A DNA stretch of 46,589 nt from Bacillota bacterium (GCA_012797095.1 JAAZPS010000224.1:1-46589); one strand, 5' to 3'; positions 23,600 to 34,727 are shown, counted from the first letter of the stretch. The notes: generated by a model not told the origin, from the letters alone. A program made the numbers and translations.

Positions 23600-24345
23600 G
23601 GGCGCTGCCGGATCAACAGCTGAAAAAGAGACGGCGGCCGCCGGGCCGGCGTCGGACCGAGCCATTCTGGCGCTTGCTGTTTCCGCCCCGGTGTCTGCTC
23701 TGCCGGAGGCTGCTGGCAGCAGCATCGCCCGTGCCCCTCTGCGGTGGCTGCCGGGCTCTTTTTACCCCGGCGGGGCTATTCTGCCCCCGCTGCGGGAAAG
23801 AGCTTCTATCCGGGCAGCCCTGCTCCTGTGCCCCGGAGATATTGCCCCTGCGCGGCCTGTTTGCCCTCTCCCGGTACGAAGGGCCCTGGCGGCAGATGCT
23901 GCACCGTTTCAAATTCGGGGGGGAACGCGCCCTGGCCCGGCCGCTGGGCAACTGGTTGGGGAGACTGCTCGAAGAGGAGACCGGCTGGCAGCCTGAACTG
24001 GCTGTTCCGGTGCCGCTGCATCGCCGCAGGGAGGAAGAACGAGGCTACAATCAGTCTTTTCTGCTGGCCCGTTTTACCGCTGAAGCGCTCGGGATTCCCC
24101 TGCAGCCCCTGCTGGTCAGGCCGGAAGCAGCACCTGCTCAAAGCAGCCTGAGTTACCGCCGCCGCCTGGAGAATGTGCGCGGCGCTTTTCTTTACCGGGG
24201 CAAGCCGTACCCGGGGAAAAGGGCCCTGCTGGTCGATGATATCTATTCCACGGGGGCGACCATGCAGGAAGCGGCGACGGTATTGCACCGCCGGGGGTTG
24301 ATCGTTTTTGGTGCTGCGGCGGCCTATACGCCCCGCCTTTCCTGA
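23596..24345 (+). CDS. comFC: ComF family protein (double zinc-ribbon phosphoribosyltransferase)
   Basis: A 249-residue ComF/GntX family protein, needed in naturally competent bacteria for single-stranded DNA uptake; its enzymatic role is unknown. Zinc-binding cysteine pairs are CLLC, CGGC, CPRC and CSC in the first 80 residues. The PRTase domain ends in ALLVDDIYSTGATM (PRPP loop). VPVPLHRRREEERGYNQS is the typical ComF block. The start is GTG 23596, overlapping the recD2 stop by four bases (GTGA), so translation is likely coupled. No comFA helicase gene is adjacent. Confidence 0.9.
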   Translation: MRALPDQQLKKRRRPPGRRRTEPFWRLLFPPRCLLCRRLLAAASPVPLCGGCRALFTPAGLFCPRCGKELLSGQPCSCAPEILPLRGLFALSRYEGPWRQMLHRFKFGGERALARPLGNWLGRLLEEETGWQPELAVPVPLHRRREEERGYNQSFLLARFTAEALGIPLQPLLVRPEAAPAQSSLSYRRRLENVRGAFLYRGKPYPGKRALLVDDIYSTGATMQEAATVLHRRGLIVFGAAAAYTPRLS

Positions 24346-24368
24346 GCGCGGCCTTTGTTGGCCGGGCT

Positions 24369-24397
24369 GAAGGGTTTTTCCATAGCTTGGGGAATAG
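24369..24397 (+). promoter_or_regulatory. Candidate sigma-H promoter of hpf
   Basis: GAAGGGTTT (24369-24377) fits the sigma-H -35 RNAGGAWWW in 8 of 9 positions. After an 11-base spacer, GGGGAATAG (24389-24397) fits the -10 RNNGAATWW in 8 of 9. The hpf start is 37 bases on. The B. subtilis hpf gene is also partly driven by sigma-H. Confidence 0.6.
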
Positions 24398-24433
24398 TAT
24401 TGATAAGAAAAGGGCAGAAAGGGAGGAGCAAAG

Positions 24434-24979
24434 ATGGAGATCAATATCCGGGGAAAGAACATTGAAGTCACTGAAGCCCTGGTGGACTATGCCCAGAGGA
24501 AGGTAGGCAAGCTGACCAAATACCTGAATCGCCCCAAGGAGGTTCAGGTGGTGCTGACTGTGATTCGTAACGAGCATATTGTTGAGGTTACCGTGATTCT
24601 GAACGGCCTGATCTTGCGCGGTGAAGAATCTACCGGTGATATGTATGCTTCCATAGATATGGTTGTTGACAAGCTGGAGAAGCAGCTGGTCAAGTACAAG
24701 ACCAGGCTGAACAAATCCTTGCGGCAGCAGAGCATTCGCGACCTCGGCGAAAAATTGATCCCTGCAGAGGAACGGGAAGAGGGGACCGAGGAAGAGCGGG
24801 TTGTAAAAACAAAGCAATTTCCCCTCAAACCGATGCACCTGGAAGAGGCGATCATGCAGATGAATCTGCTGGGTCACGATTTCTTTGTTTTTGCCAATGC
24901 CGAAACAGAGACCGTCAATGTGCTCTACCGGCGGAAAGATGGCGATTACGGCCTCATCGTTCCGGAGTACGGCTCCTAG
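24434..24979 (+). CDS. hpf: Long-form ribosome hibernation promoting factor
   Basis: Binds the 30S subunit and, through its C-terminal domain, pairs ribosomes into inactive 100S dimers in stationary phase. The 181-residue product has the S30AE N-terminal domain (1 to about 95, INIRGKNIEVTEALVDYAQ) and a charged linker (EEREEGTEEERVVK). The C-terminal dimerisation domain is KQFPLKPMHLEEAIMQMNLLGHDFFVF, listed here in two parts by function: the FPLKPM entry and the LGHDFFVF core. ATG 24434 follows GGGAGGAG (24420-24427). Confidence 0.94.
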   Translation: MEINIRGKNIEVTEALVDYAQRKVGKLTKYLNRPKEVQVVLTVIRNEHIVEVTVILNGLILRGEESTGDMYASIDMVVDKLEKQLVKYKTRLNKSLRQQSIRDLGEKLIPAEEREEGTEEERVVKTKQFPLKPMHLEEAIMQMNLLGHDFFVFANAETETVNVLYRRKDGDYGLIVPEYGS

Positions 24980-25022
24980 AAACGGGCCCCGGCGATCTGA
25001 TGCTGCAGAAAGGTTTTAACCG

Positions 25023-26153
25023 ATGAATGAGCCAGTCAATGTAGTTATTTTTGAAGGAACAGCTGCGGCCAGCCCGGTTGAAGAGATGCTTGTGCAGGTG
25101 CGCCGGGCGCTTTTGCATGACAATCTGGATAAATTGCGCCGGGTTGCGCCGGTAGGGAAGGTTTACCTGATCACGAACAACCCGGCCCTGGCCGGGATGG
25201 CCCGCGAGACCGGGGCGGAGTTTCTTCTGAACAGGCAGCACCCGGACTCCTTTCATTTTGGAGACGAGCTGAAAAGGCTGGTTCGGGAGAAGAATATGAA
25301 GAAGGTTTTTTATCTCAGCGGGGCGGGTTGTCCGCTGATCACCGCCTCGGAGCTGAAGGAGATCTGCGGCAAACTGGCCGTCCGCTCCAGATTGCTTTAT
25401 GCCAACAATATCCAGTCCGCAGATATGGTCGCCTTCACGGTTCCGGACGGTTTCGCCGGGATAGAGCTGCCGTCAACGGATAACAGCCTTGCGATGACGC
25501 TGCGCGATCGGGGCGGCCTGGAACTGGAGCTGATGCCACAAACCCTGGGCCTGCTTTTTGATCTCGATACGCCGGCAGATATTCTGGTCCTGGGAGCGGG
25601 CCCCTTTGCCGGTCCCCGGGCGCGGGCGGCGATCGATGCTTTTAGTCTAGATTATTCCCGGCTGGAAAGGGTCAAGAAGGTGCTGGGCGACAGCTATCAG
25701 GATATCGTTCTCGTCGGCCGGATCGGGGCGCCGGTGATGGAACGGTTGAACGAGCTCCTGAAGCTGCGGCTCCGGGTTTTTTCCGAGGAGCGCGGGATGA
25801 AGGCGCTGGGTCGTCTGGAGCGCGGTGAAGTGATCTCGCTGCTCGGACTGCTGATCGAGCGAGCCGGACTGGAGCATTTTTTTGATTACCTGAGCCGGGT
25901 AGGGCACTGTGCCATTATCGACAGCCGGGTTCTTTTTGCTCACCACAAGTATGAATTCAGCGATCGGGAACGTTACCTCTCCGATCTGGGCCTCTGGGAG
26001 CAGCTCGAGCATCCCTGGCTGAAGGAATTTACCCGTCTGGCTGCAGAATGCTCCATTCCGGTGCTCCTCGGCGGACACTCCCTTGTTTCCGGCAGCCTTT
26101 GGGCACTTACCTGCGAACTGGACCCGGCGCGAAGCGGGCTCGGAGAGCGCTAA
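25023..26153 (+). CDS. Uncharacterised protein with a possible nucleotidyltransferase-like N-terminal half (376 residues)
   Basis: Not recognised with confidence. The N-terminal half (about 1-190) has an alternating beta/alpha pattern recalling GT-A nucleotidyltransferases: VNVVIFEG, then KVYLITNNPALAGMARETGA, VFYLSGAGCPLIT and LLFDLDTPADILVL. CofC/MobA-type proteins show a similar layout. The glycine-rich and lysine substrate motifs of those enzymes are not clear. The C-terminal half is a separate domain with SEERGMKALGRLERGE, HCAIIDSRVLFAHH and a conserved-looking end IPVLLGGHSLVSGSLW. No signal peptide or membrane segment is visible. ATG 25023 follows AAAGG. It lies 43 bases after hpf and may share its transcript. 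Confidence 0.75.
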   Translation: MNEPVNVVIFEGTAAASPVEEMLVQVRRALLHDNLDKLRRVAPVGKVYLITNNPALAGMARETGAEFLLNRQHPDSFHFGDELKRLVREKNMKKVFYLSGAGCPLITASELKEICGKLAVRSRLLYANNIQSADMVAFTVPDGFAGIELPSTDNSLAMTLRDRGGLELELMPQTLGLLFDLDTPADILVLGAGPFAGPRARAAIDAFSLDYSRLERVKKVLGDSYQDIVLVGRIGAPVMERLNELLKLRLRVFSEERGMKALGRLERGEVISLLGLLIERAGLEHFFDYLSRVGHCAIIDSRVLFAHHKYEFSDRERYLSDLGLWEQLEHPWLKEFTRLAAECSIPVLLGGHSLVSGSLWALTCELDPARSGLGER

Positions 26154-26229
26154 ATTCATGGATGAAACAGGCAAGTCAAGTTTGAAGCGCTCTTAAGGGC
26201 TGCTCAACGGCGCCATTTTGGCCTTGGCA

Positions 26230-26390
26230 CCATAAGTGCACAACAAGAATTGATCAACCGCTGCCGTCCGGCTCACCCATCTTCGGTACAGGATCGCGTA
26301 AGCGGCGTTATCCCGGCGGGAGTCTTGCCGGCTGCAGCGGTGCCGGTTTCAGATCGGTCGAGGTGGCAACACCGCACAATTATAATATCT
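26230..26390 (+). promoter_or_regulatory. T-box-like leader, possibly a remnant, before the methyltransferase gene
   Basis: The string CGAGGTGGCAACACCGC (26359-26375) resembles the T-box motif AGGGTGGNACCGCG, with two extra bases. About 60 bases before it, GCGGCGTTATCCCGGCGGG resembles the stem III region common in T-box leaders. I cannot trace a full stem I with specifier loop. No terminator with a T-run follows, so it may be decayed, translational, or a false match. Confidence 0.3.
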
Positions 26391-26402
26391 GGGGGGATCA
26401 GC

Positions 26403-27200
26403 ATGATCGTTGTCGGTGAATTGATCAATGCGAGCCGTAAAGCTGTTGCGGAAGCGATCGAGGCTCAGGATGAAGAAAAGATCAAACAGCTCGCCGGTGC
26501 TCAGGTGGAAGCCGGAGCGGATTATGTCGATGTCAATGCCGGCGTTTTTGTGGGGCAGGAGGCCGATTATCTGCAGTGGCTTGTGCAGACGGTTCAGGAC
26601 GGGGTCGATGCGCCCTGCTGTATCGACAGCCCTGATCCGGCGGCGATAGAAAAGGCCCTTGCAGTTCATCAGGGAGTTGCCATGATCAACTCCATCTCCC
26701 TGGAAAGAGATCGATTCGAGGCCCTGCTCTCTCTAGTTGCCGGCACGGATCTGAAAGTGGTCAGCCTCTGCATGAGCGATGAGGGGATGCCGGAGACCAG
26801 CGAAGAGAGGGTCAGGATAGCGGACAGGTTGATCAACGGCCTGGTCAAAAAGGATGTGGCGATCGATCATATCTACGTGGACCCGCTGGTGCAGCCTATC
26901 TCCACCAGCGGCAGTTTCGGGGCAGAATTCCTGGATGCTGTTGAAAAGATCATGACGGGCTTCCCCGGAGTCCATACCATGTGCGGTCTCTCCAATATCT
27001 CCTACGGTCTGCCGCTCCGCAGCCACCTCAATCGTAATTTTGCAGTGATGGCCATTGCCAGGGGTCTGGACGGTCTGATCATCAACCCGCTTGACAAACA
27101 GATGATGGCCAATATCATCGCAGCGGAAACCCTGGCCGGGAGAGATAATTACTGCATGAATTACCTGAAGGCTTTTCGGGCCAAAAGGTTGGAAATCTAG
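26403..27200 (+). CDS. Methyltetrahydrofolate:corrinoid methyltransferase family protein (AcsE/MtgA-like)
   Basis: A 265-residue TIM-barrel protein of the dihydropteroate synthase-like superfamily. Members move the methyl group between methyl-tetrahydrofolate and a corrinoid protein. Matches to AcsE of acetogens lie in order: VVGELIN at the N-terminus, AGADYVDVNAGV, CIDSPDPAAIEKAL, AMINSISLERD, YVDPLVQP, and GLSNISYGLPLR with the folate-site Asn. Length agrees (AcsE about 262). No corrinoid protein or CODH/ACS gene is adjacent, so it could serve the Wood-Ljungdahl pathway, an MtgA-type demethylation system, or a MetE/H-like reaction. ATG 26403 follows GGGGGGATC. An in-frame extension back to 26250 runs through the leader and is rejected. 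Confidence 0.85.
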   Translation: MIVVGELINASRKAVAEAIEAQDEEKIKQLAGAQVEAGADYVDVNAGVFVGQEADYLQWLVQTVQDGVDAPCCIDSPDPAAIEKALAVHQGVAMINSISLERDRFEALLSLVAGTDLKVVSLCMSDEGMPETSEERVRIADRLINGLVKKDVAIDHIYVDPLVQPISTSGSFGAEFLDAVEKIMTGFPGVHTMCGLSNISYGLPLRSHLNRNFAVMAIARGLDGLIINPLDKQMMANIIAAETLAGRDNYCMNYLKAFRAKRLEI

Positions 27201-27618
27201 TTCTGATAGCGAAAGGCTGGCAACGGCCCCCGGAGCCGCTTCACCTGCAGGGGTTCCAGGGGCCGAATCTGCAGGGCCCCTTTCTAGGAGGCAATCTGCT
27301 CATTCCCCTGACCAACGTGCTCTCCTTTGCCCTGATCACGGCATGTTTTCTGGTAGCCTGCGCCATGCTGAAACTGCGTTACGCCGAACCAGATCTGGAC
27401 CGGCCGTACCGGGTCCCCGGTGGCCACCCGGGAATCTGGCTTGCAATTCTGGCCAGCGCCGCTGTTCTTCTGCTGATGATCGTGCCCACCAGCCCGGTGT
27501 ACTGGCCTGGCCGCTGGAGTGGATGATCGTCCTTGGCTGGATCGCTCTCGGGTTTGTCCTGATGCTCTTTCAGCGCCGGGAAGATCCCGTTCAAGGTTCA
27601 AAAAAAGCGTACCGGTAG
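27200..27618 (+). pseudogene. Remnant of an amino-acid permease (APC family), C-terminal end only, frameshifted
   Basis: The reading frame from about 27287 gives GGNLLIPLTNVLSFALITA, a hydrophobic run, then KLRYAEPDLDRPYRVPGG, the hallmark of the penultimate region of APC permeases. It continues through another helix to SPVYWPG and stops at 27526. The final helix, WPLEWMIVLGWIALGFVL, and the tail QRREDPVQGSKKAYR are in another frame ending at 27618, so a one-base-type indel occurs near 27505-27515. The roughly 350 upstream residues are missing; the segment directly follows the methyltransferase gene. This is a truncated, frameshifted fragment. Confidence 0.85.
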
Positions 27619-27680
27619 ACTGCGCAATAACACGCCGGGCTGCAAATTTAAAGCGGAGCGATCTACCCCAGCGTTGCCAA

Positions 27681-27724
27681 ACGGCACCAGATCAAGCGGG
27701 ATCTGATCTGGTGCCGTCATTTTT
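27681..27724 (+). terminator. Strong rho-independent terminator before secA
   Basis: ACGGCACCAGATCA (27681-27694) and TGATCTGGTGCCGT (27704-27717) form a perfect 14-bp stem with a nine-base loop, followed by CATTTTT. It probably ended the permease transcript. Confidence 0.93.
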
Positions 27725-27762
27725 CTGCAGAAAAAACCGATGGCAGCACGGCCGGGCCGGGC

Positions 27763-27792
27763 TTGTTCTAGCGGCGGCTGGTATGGTAATAT
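27763..27792 (+). promoter_or_regulatory. Candidate sigma-A promoter of secA
   Basis: TTGTTC (27763-27768) and TAATAT (27787-27792) are 18 bases apart. TGG just before the -10 makes an extended -10. It lies 74 bases before secA and after the terminator. Confidence 0.5.
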
Positions 27793-27866
27793 AAGACTGC
27801 AGCCAAGGAACCGGGGGGTTCCTTTCTCATTAGCATTCTCACCGATGAAAGAAGTGTGGTGCGCAG

Positions 27867-30854
<2,988 letters not shown>

Positions 30855-30920
30855 AAATGGGCCCGCCGGGACCGCCGGATGACAGATCAACAGGGTGCAG
30901 AAAAGAGGGTGATGGAAGCT

Positions 30921-32067
30921 ATGCTGAAGGAATATACCGAAGCGCTGGACCGTCAGCGGGAGCGCTTTCTTGAAATGGGGGCTTCGCTTTGAATATGCCC
31001 GCAAGGAGCTTCAACTAAAGGAGGCCGAGCAAAAGGCCGCCGATCCCGCTCTCTGGGAGGAGAGGGCCCGGGGCCAGGAATTCATGAAGGCGCTGGGGGC
31101 CCTGCGGGAAGAGCTCCGTCCCCTCCGGGAGCTGGCCGTCAGGCTGGAGGAGATCGAGGTTTTGCTGGAGCTGGCCGGCGAGGATCCCGCTAACAGCGGC
31201 GATGCCCTCGGGGAAGCGGCGGCGGGGCTTGAAGAAAGCGCCCGCCTTCTGGATGAACTGGAGCTAGCCACGCTGCTGGGCGGGACCCATGATGCCAATG
31301 ATGCCATTGTCTCCATTCATCCGGGGGCCGGCGGTCTGGAATCACAGGATTGGGCAGAGATGCTGCTGCGGATGTACACCCGCTGGGCCGAGCAGAAGGG
31401 CTGGCAGGTGGAGCTCGTTGATCTATTGAGAGATGATGAGGCCGGGATAAAAAGTGCAACCCTGATCGTGCGCGGAAACGGGGTCTACGGACTCTTCCAG
31501 GCGGAAAAAGGGGTCCACCGGCTCATCCGGATCTCGCCCTTTGATACCGCCCGGAGGCGCCATACCTCCTTTGCCTCCATCGATGTTATCCCCGAGGTGG
31601 AGGAGGAAGAGTATCTGATCGATCCCGATGATCTCCGGGTCGACACCTTCCGCTCCAGCGGGGCCGGGGGGCAGCATGTCAACAAAACCGATTCGGCGGT
31701 GCGGATCACCCATCTGCCCACCGGACTGGTGGTGACCTGCCAGAGCAGCCGTTCCCAGCACAGCAACCGGGTCCAGGCGATGCGTATTCTCCAGGCGCGG
31801 CTCGCCGAGATGCAGCGGCAGGAGCAGGCCGCCGAGCTTTCCGCCCTGCGCGGTTCCCAGAAGGAGATCGCCTGGGGCAGCCAGATCCGCACCTATACCT
31901 TTCATCCCTTTACCCTGGTCAAAGATCACCGGACCGGTCTTGAAAACGGACAGGTCGAGGCGGTGATGGACGGGGCGCTGGATCCTTTTGTGGAAGCTTT
32001 TTTGCGCTGGCAGGCCCGCCGGCGCCATCAACAGGGGGCGGGATCCCCGGGAAAGGGCCTGGCTTAG
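30921..32067 (+). CDS. prfB: Peptide chain release factor 2, with programmed +1 frameshift
   Basis: Releases peptides at UGA and UAA. Translation starts at ATG 30921 (MLKEYTEALDRQ) and reads 23 codons to CTT TGA at 30987-30992. A +1 shift on CTTT then continues as FEYARKELQLKEAEQ to the stop at 32067, giving about 381 residues. The RF2 recognition tripeptide SPF is in RISPFDTARRRH. The catalytic GGQ is in SSGAGGQHVNKTDS. The internal Shine-Dalgarno-like GGGGG (30977-30981) is five bases before CTT, against three in E. coli. The shift makes RF2 autoregulatory: low RF2 slows TGA reading and favours shifting. Upstream in-frame ATGs at 30879 and 30912 are less likely starts. Confidence 0.93.
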
Positions 32068-32068
32068 C

Positions 32069-32935
32069 ATGGCCGCTACCTGGAAAAGAATCAAACATTC
32101 TACCGGCTCTGCAGCAGGGGTGCTGATCGGATCAGTGCTCATGGCGGTGGCGATGAACCTGTTTTTGATCCCCCACCGGCTGGCCGCGGGCGGGATCAGC
32201 GGGTTCGCCGTGATCCTTCACGATCTTTTCCTGATCTCCCCCGGTTTAACCATCGTCGGGCTGAACACCCCCCTTTTTGTGGCGGCCTGGCTGCTTCTGG
32301 GCCGGGAGAAGGTCGGCTCCAGCCTGCTGGGATCCCTGGCTTTTCCGGTTGCCATCGAGCTGACCGGGCCCTATCTGCCGGTGGTCACCCAGGATCTCCT
32401 GCTGGCCTCGGTGTACGGTGGAATCATGATGGGGCTGGGCCTGGGTCTCGTCTTCCGCTGCCAGGGGTCCACCGGGGGAACCGCCCTGCTCTCCCTGATT
32501 CTGAACCGGTTCACCGGATTGACCCTGGGGCAGGGTCTGCTGGGTGCCGATCTGGTGGTGATCGCCCTGGCGATCTTTGCTCTCGGGGCGGAGGCGGCGA
32601 TGTATGCGACGCTTTCCCTGTTTATCAGCACCAAGGTGATCGACCTGATCCAGGAAGGGCTCAGCCCGGTCAAGGTGGCTTTGATCATCACCACCCGCCC
32701 CGAGGCGATCAACCGAAGCTTGCTTCGGGAGCTGAGCCGGGGCGTCACCCGGATGGCCGGACGGGGCGGTTACACCGGGGAAGAGCGGGAGCTGTTGCTC
32801 TGCGTGATCTCACGTCCCCAGGTGGCCCGATTGAAGGCGCTGGTCCACCGCCTTGATCCGGCAGCATTTGTCATTATCGGCACTGCCGGGGAGGTCCACG
32901 GCGAGGGTTTTAAAGAGCTTTCTTCCCCCGGATGA
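32069..32935 (+). CDS. YitT family membrane protein
   Basis: A 288-residue protein with an N-terminal membrane part (about five helices, 15 to about 190) and a C-terminal cytoplasmic DUF2179 domain (about 210-285). Family signatures are NLFLIPHRLAAGGISG, then GLVFRCQGSTGGTALL, and in the tail GYTGEERELLLCVISRPQ with DPAAFVIIGTAGEVHGEGF. The function of YitT proteins is not settled. ATG 32069 starts two bases after the prfB stop, but no good ribosome site precedes it, suggesting coupling to prfB. Confidence 0.9.
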   Translation: MAATWKRIKHSTGSAAGVLIGSVLMAVAMNLFLIPHRLAAGGISGFAVILHDLFLISPGLTIVGLNTPLFVAAWLLLGREKVGSSLLGSLAFPVAIELTGPYLPVVTQDLLLASVYGGIMMGLGLGLVFRCQGSTGGTALLSLILNRFTGLTLGQGLLGADLVVIALAIFALGAEAAMYATLSLFISTKVIDLIQEGLSPVKVALIITTRPEAINRSLLRELSRGVTRMAGRGGYTGEERELLLCVISRPQVARLKALVHRLDPAAFVIIGTAGEVHGEGFKELSSPG

Positions 32936-33152
32936 GCATTAAGCGGCGGCAGGCCCGTTGAAGGGGGCCTCTGCTGAGAGACCCTTTCCAAAAGCACCCC
33001 ACTTTCGGGGGCGGTTACCCCCCTTCATCTCCATAATATCCCTGGTAAAAGTTAATATATTATAATAAAAAAGCAGGATATCCTTTTTCGGTGTCGAATG
33101 TTGTGTTAAATTATTATATTTATGTTAAGCTCGACCCGGGAGAGATAAAAAA
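32936..33152. other. AT-rich intergenic leader before ftsE
   Basis: The first 90 bases hold GC hairpins: AGGCCC/GGGCCT at 32951-32970, and GGGGG/CCCCC at 33007-33022, the latter without a T-run. Bases from about 33040 to 33130 are strikingly AT-rich against the surroundings. They contain TATAAT at 33061-33066 with no good -35, and several TTA/ATT runs. A division-gene promoter probably lies here, but I cannot assign it. Confidence 0.4.
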
Positions 33153-33842
33153 ATGATCGAAGCCAGAGAGATCTATCATCGTTATGACAAAAACAGCGGC
33201 GACGTTTTAAGTGATATCAATTTCACAATCAACCGCGGGGAATTTGTATTTTTTGTCGGTCCGAGCGGAGCCGGGAAGACCACCCTGTTCAAAATGATCA
33301 TTCAGGAGATCGTTCCGCAAAGGGGTCTGATGAAGGTGTTCGGCCAGGATCTGGGGCGGCTGCCCCGTTACCGGGTGCCCTACCTGCGCCGCAATATCGG
33401 CATGGTTTTTCAGGATTTCCGGCTGCTCGACGAGCGGACCGCTTTTGACAATATCGCCTTTGCAATGCGGGTTACCGGAGCCTCCACCCGCGAGATCAGG
33501 CGCCAGGTCCCCTATGTGCTCGATCTGGTCGGGCTGCCGGACAAATCCGGGGCGAGGGTCTGTGATCTCTCCGGCGGTGAGCAGCAGCGTATCGGGCTGG
33601 CCCGGGCGATCATCAACCGCCCGGCGATGATCATCGCCGATGAGCCTACCGGCAACCTTGATCCCGAGACCTCTTACGAGATCATGAATATATTGCGGAC
33701 GATCAATATCCGGGGGACCACCGTGCTGGTGGCGACACATAATCGGGAAATTGTCGATCGCCTGCAGAAACGGGTCATTCACCTGGAGCGGGGCCGGCTT
33801 ACCGTCGACGAGGAGAAGGGGGTCTATGCCGGTGCCCTATAA
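33153..33842 (+). CDS. ftsE: Cell division ATP-binding protein FtsE
   Basis: ABC ATPase of the FtsEX complex, which switches on peptidoglycan hydrolases at division or, in sporeformers, at polar septation. The 229-residue product has Walker A GPSGAGKTT (about 37-45), Q-loop VFQDFRLL, signature LSGGEQQR, Walker B MIIADEPTGN and the H-loop VATHN. ATG 33153 follows GGGAGAG. The gene overlaps ftsX by 17 bases, and an EnvC-like hydrolase gene follows them. Confidence 0.95.
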   Translation: MIEAREIYHRYDKNSGDVLSDINFTINRGEFVFFVGPSGAGKTTLFKMIIQEIVPQRGLMKVFGQDLGRLPRYRVPYLRRNIGMVFQDFRLLDERTAFDNIAFAMRVTGASTREIRRQVPYVLDLVGLPDKSGARVCDLSGGEQQRIGLARAIINRPAMIIADEPTGNLDPETSYEIMNILRTINIRGTTVLVATHNREIVDRLQKRVIHLERGRLTVDEEKGVYAGAL

Positions 33843-34719
33843 TGGTTTTCTGTACGCTTGCGGCGAAGCCCTGCGCAGCCTTTACCGCCACAAGTGGATG
33901 ACGGTGGCATCGATCGGTGTGGTCGTGGTGACCCTGCTGATGCTGGGCGGTTTCATGATCGTGAATCTGAATCTGGCCCATCTCACCCAGAGTGTCAAGG
34001 AACAGGTTGAGATAATTCTCTACATTGACGATGAGGCGACCCTTGCCGAGCGCAATGAACTGCGCCGGAAACTGGTCGCCCACGGTTCGCTAGCCGAGGT
34101 CCGCTTTGTCCCCCGGGAAGAGGCCCTGCAACGGTTGAAGGAGCAGATGGGAGATGTAGTCGAAGGTTACGACGCGGTTGAAGATAATCCCCTGCGCGAT
34201 TCGTTCGAGCTGCGCACCACCCGTCCGGAAATTGTCGGGGAGGTGGCCGGGGAGCTGGCCGGATATCCGGCGGTGGGCGATCTTTACTATGGCGAAGAGA
34301 CGGTCAACAAACTGTTCACCGCAACCCGGGCGGTGCAGCTGGTCGGGCTGGCCCTGATGATCGGGCTGGCCGTCACTGCGGTCTTTCTGATCGCCCATAC
34401 GATCAGGCTAACTGTCTTCATCCGCCGGCGGGAGATCATGATCATGAAATATGTGGGGGCGACGAACTGGTTTATCCGCTGGCCCTTTGTCCTGGAAGGA
34501 CTGCTCATCGGGATCCTCGGGGCGGCCCTGCCGCTGGCGGTGCTTCACCATATCTACCAGGCTTCGCTGGAATGGGTTACGGCGAACAATCTGATGTTTC
34601 TGACCCTGCTGCCCGGTTCAATGATCATGGGCCAGCTGGTGAAATATCTCATTCCCCTGGGGACAGGTCTGGGGATTCTCGGGAGCGCTTTTTCGATGGA
34701 CCGCTTTTTGCGCGTTTAA
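33826..34719 (+). CDS. ftsX: Cell division protein FtsX
   Basis: Four-helix membrane partner of FtsE that passes the ATPase cycle to an external peptidoglycan hydrolase. The 297-residue product has one helix near residues 24-46, then an extracytoplasmic domain of about 120 residues. Three helices follow, with EIMIMKYVGATNWFIRWPF, the FtsX hallmark, between helices 2 and 3. ATG 33826 lies inside ftsE, preceded by GAGGAGAAGGGGG, so the longer in-frame reading is rejected. Confidence 0.94.
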   Translation: MPVPYNGFLYACGEALRSLYRHKWMTVASIGVVVVTLLMLGGFMIVNLNLAHLTQSVKEQVEIILYIDDEATLAERNELRRKLVAHGSLAEVRFVPREEALQRLKEQMGDVVEGYDAVEDNPLRDSFELRTTRPEIVGEVAGELAGYPAVGDLYYGEETVNKLFTATRAVQLVGLALMIGLAVTAVFLIAHTIRLTVFIRRREIMIMKYVGATNWFIRWPFVLEGLLIGILGAALPLAVLHHIYQASLEWVTANNLMFLTLLPGSMIMGQLVKYLIPLGTGLGILGSAFSMDRFLRV

Positions 34720-34727
34720 TAAAACAA

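Noticed and set aside
26380..26391. TTATAATATCTG, identical to 12 bases at 6648-6659 in the spoIIQ promoter
   Set aside because: The GG of the sigma-F -10 is absent here and no -35 is found, so the match is probably a coincidence of -10-like sequence.
32960..33000. Possible TPP riboswitch (CTGCTGAGAGACCC)
   Set aside because: Only the CTGAGA-like part fits. The second conserved TPP block is missing, and the downstream genes are unrelated to thiamine.
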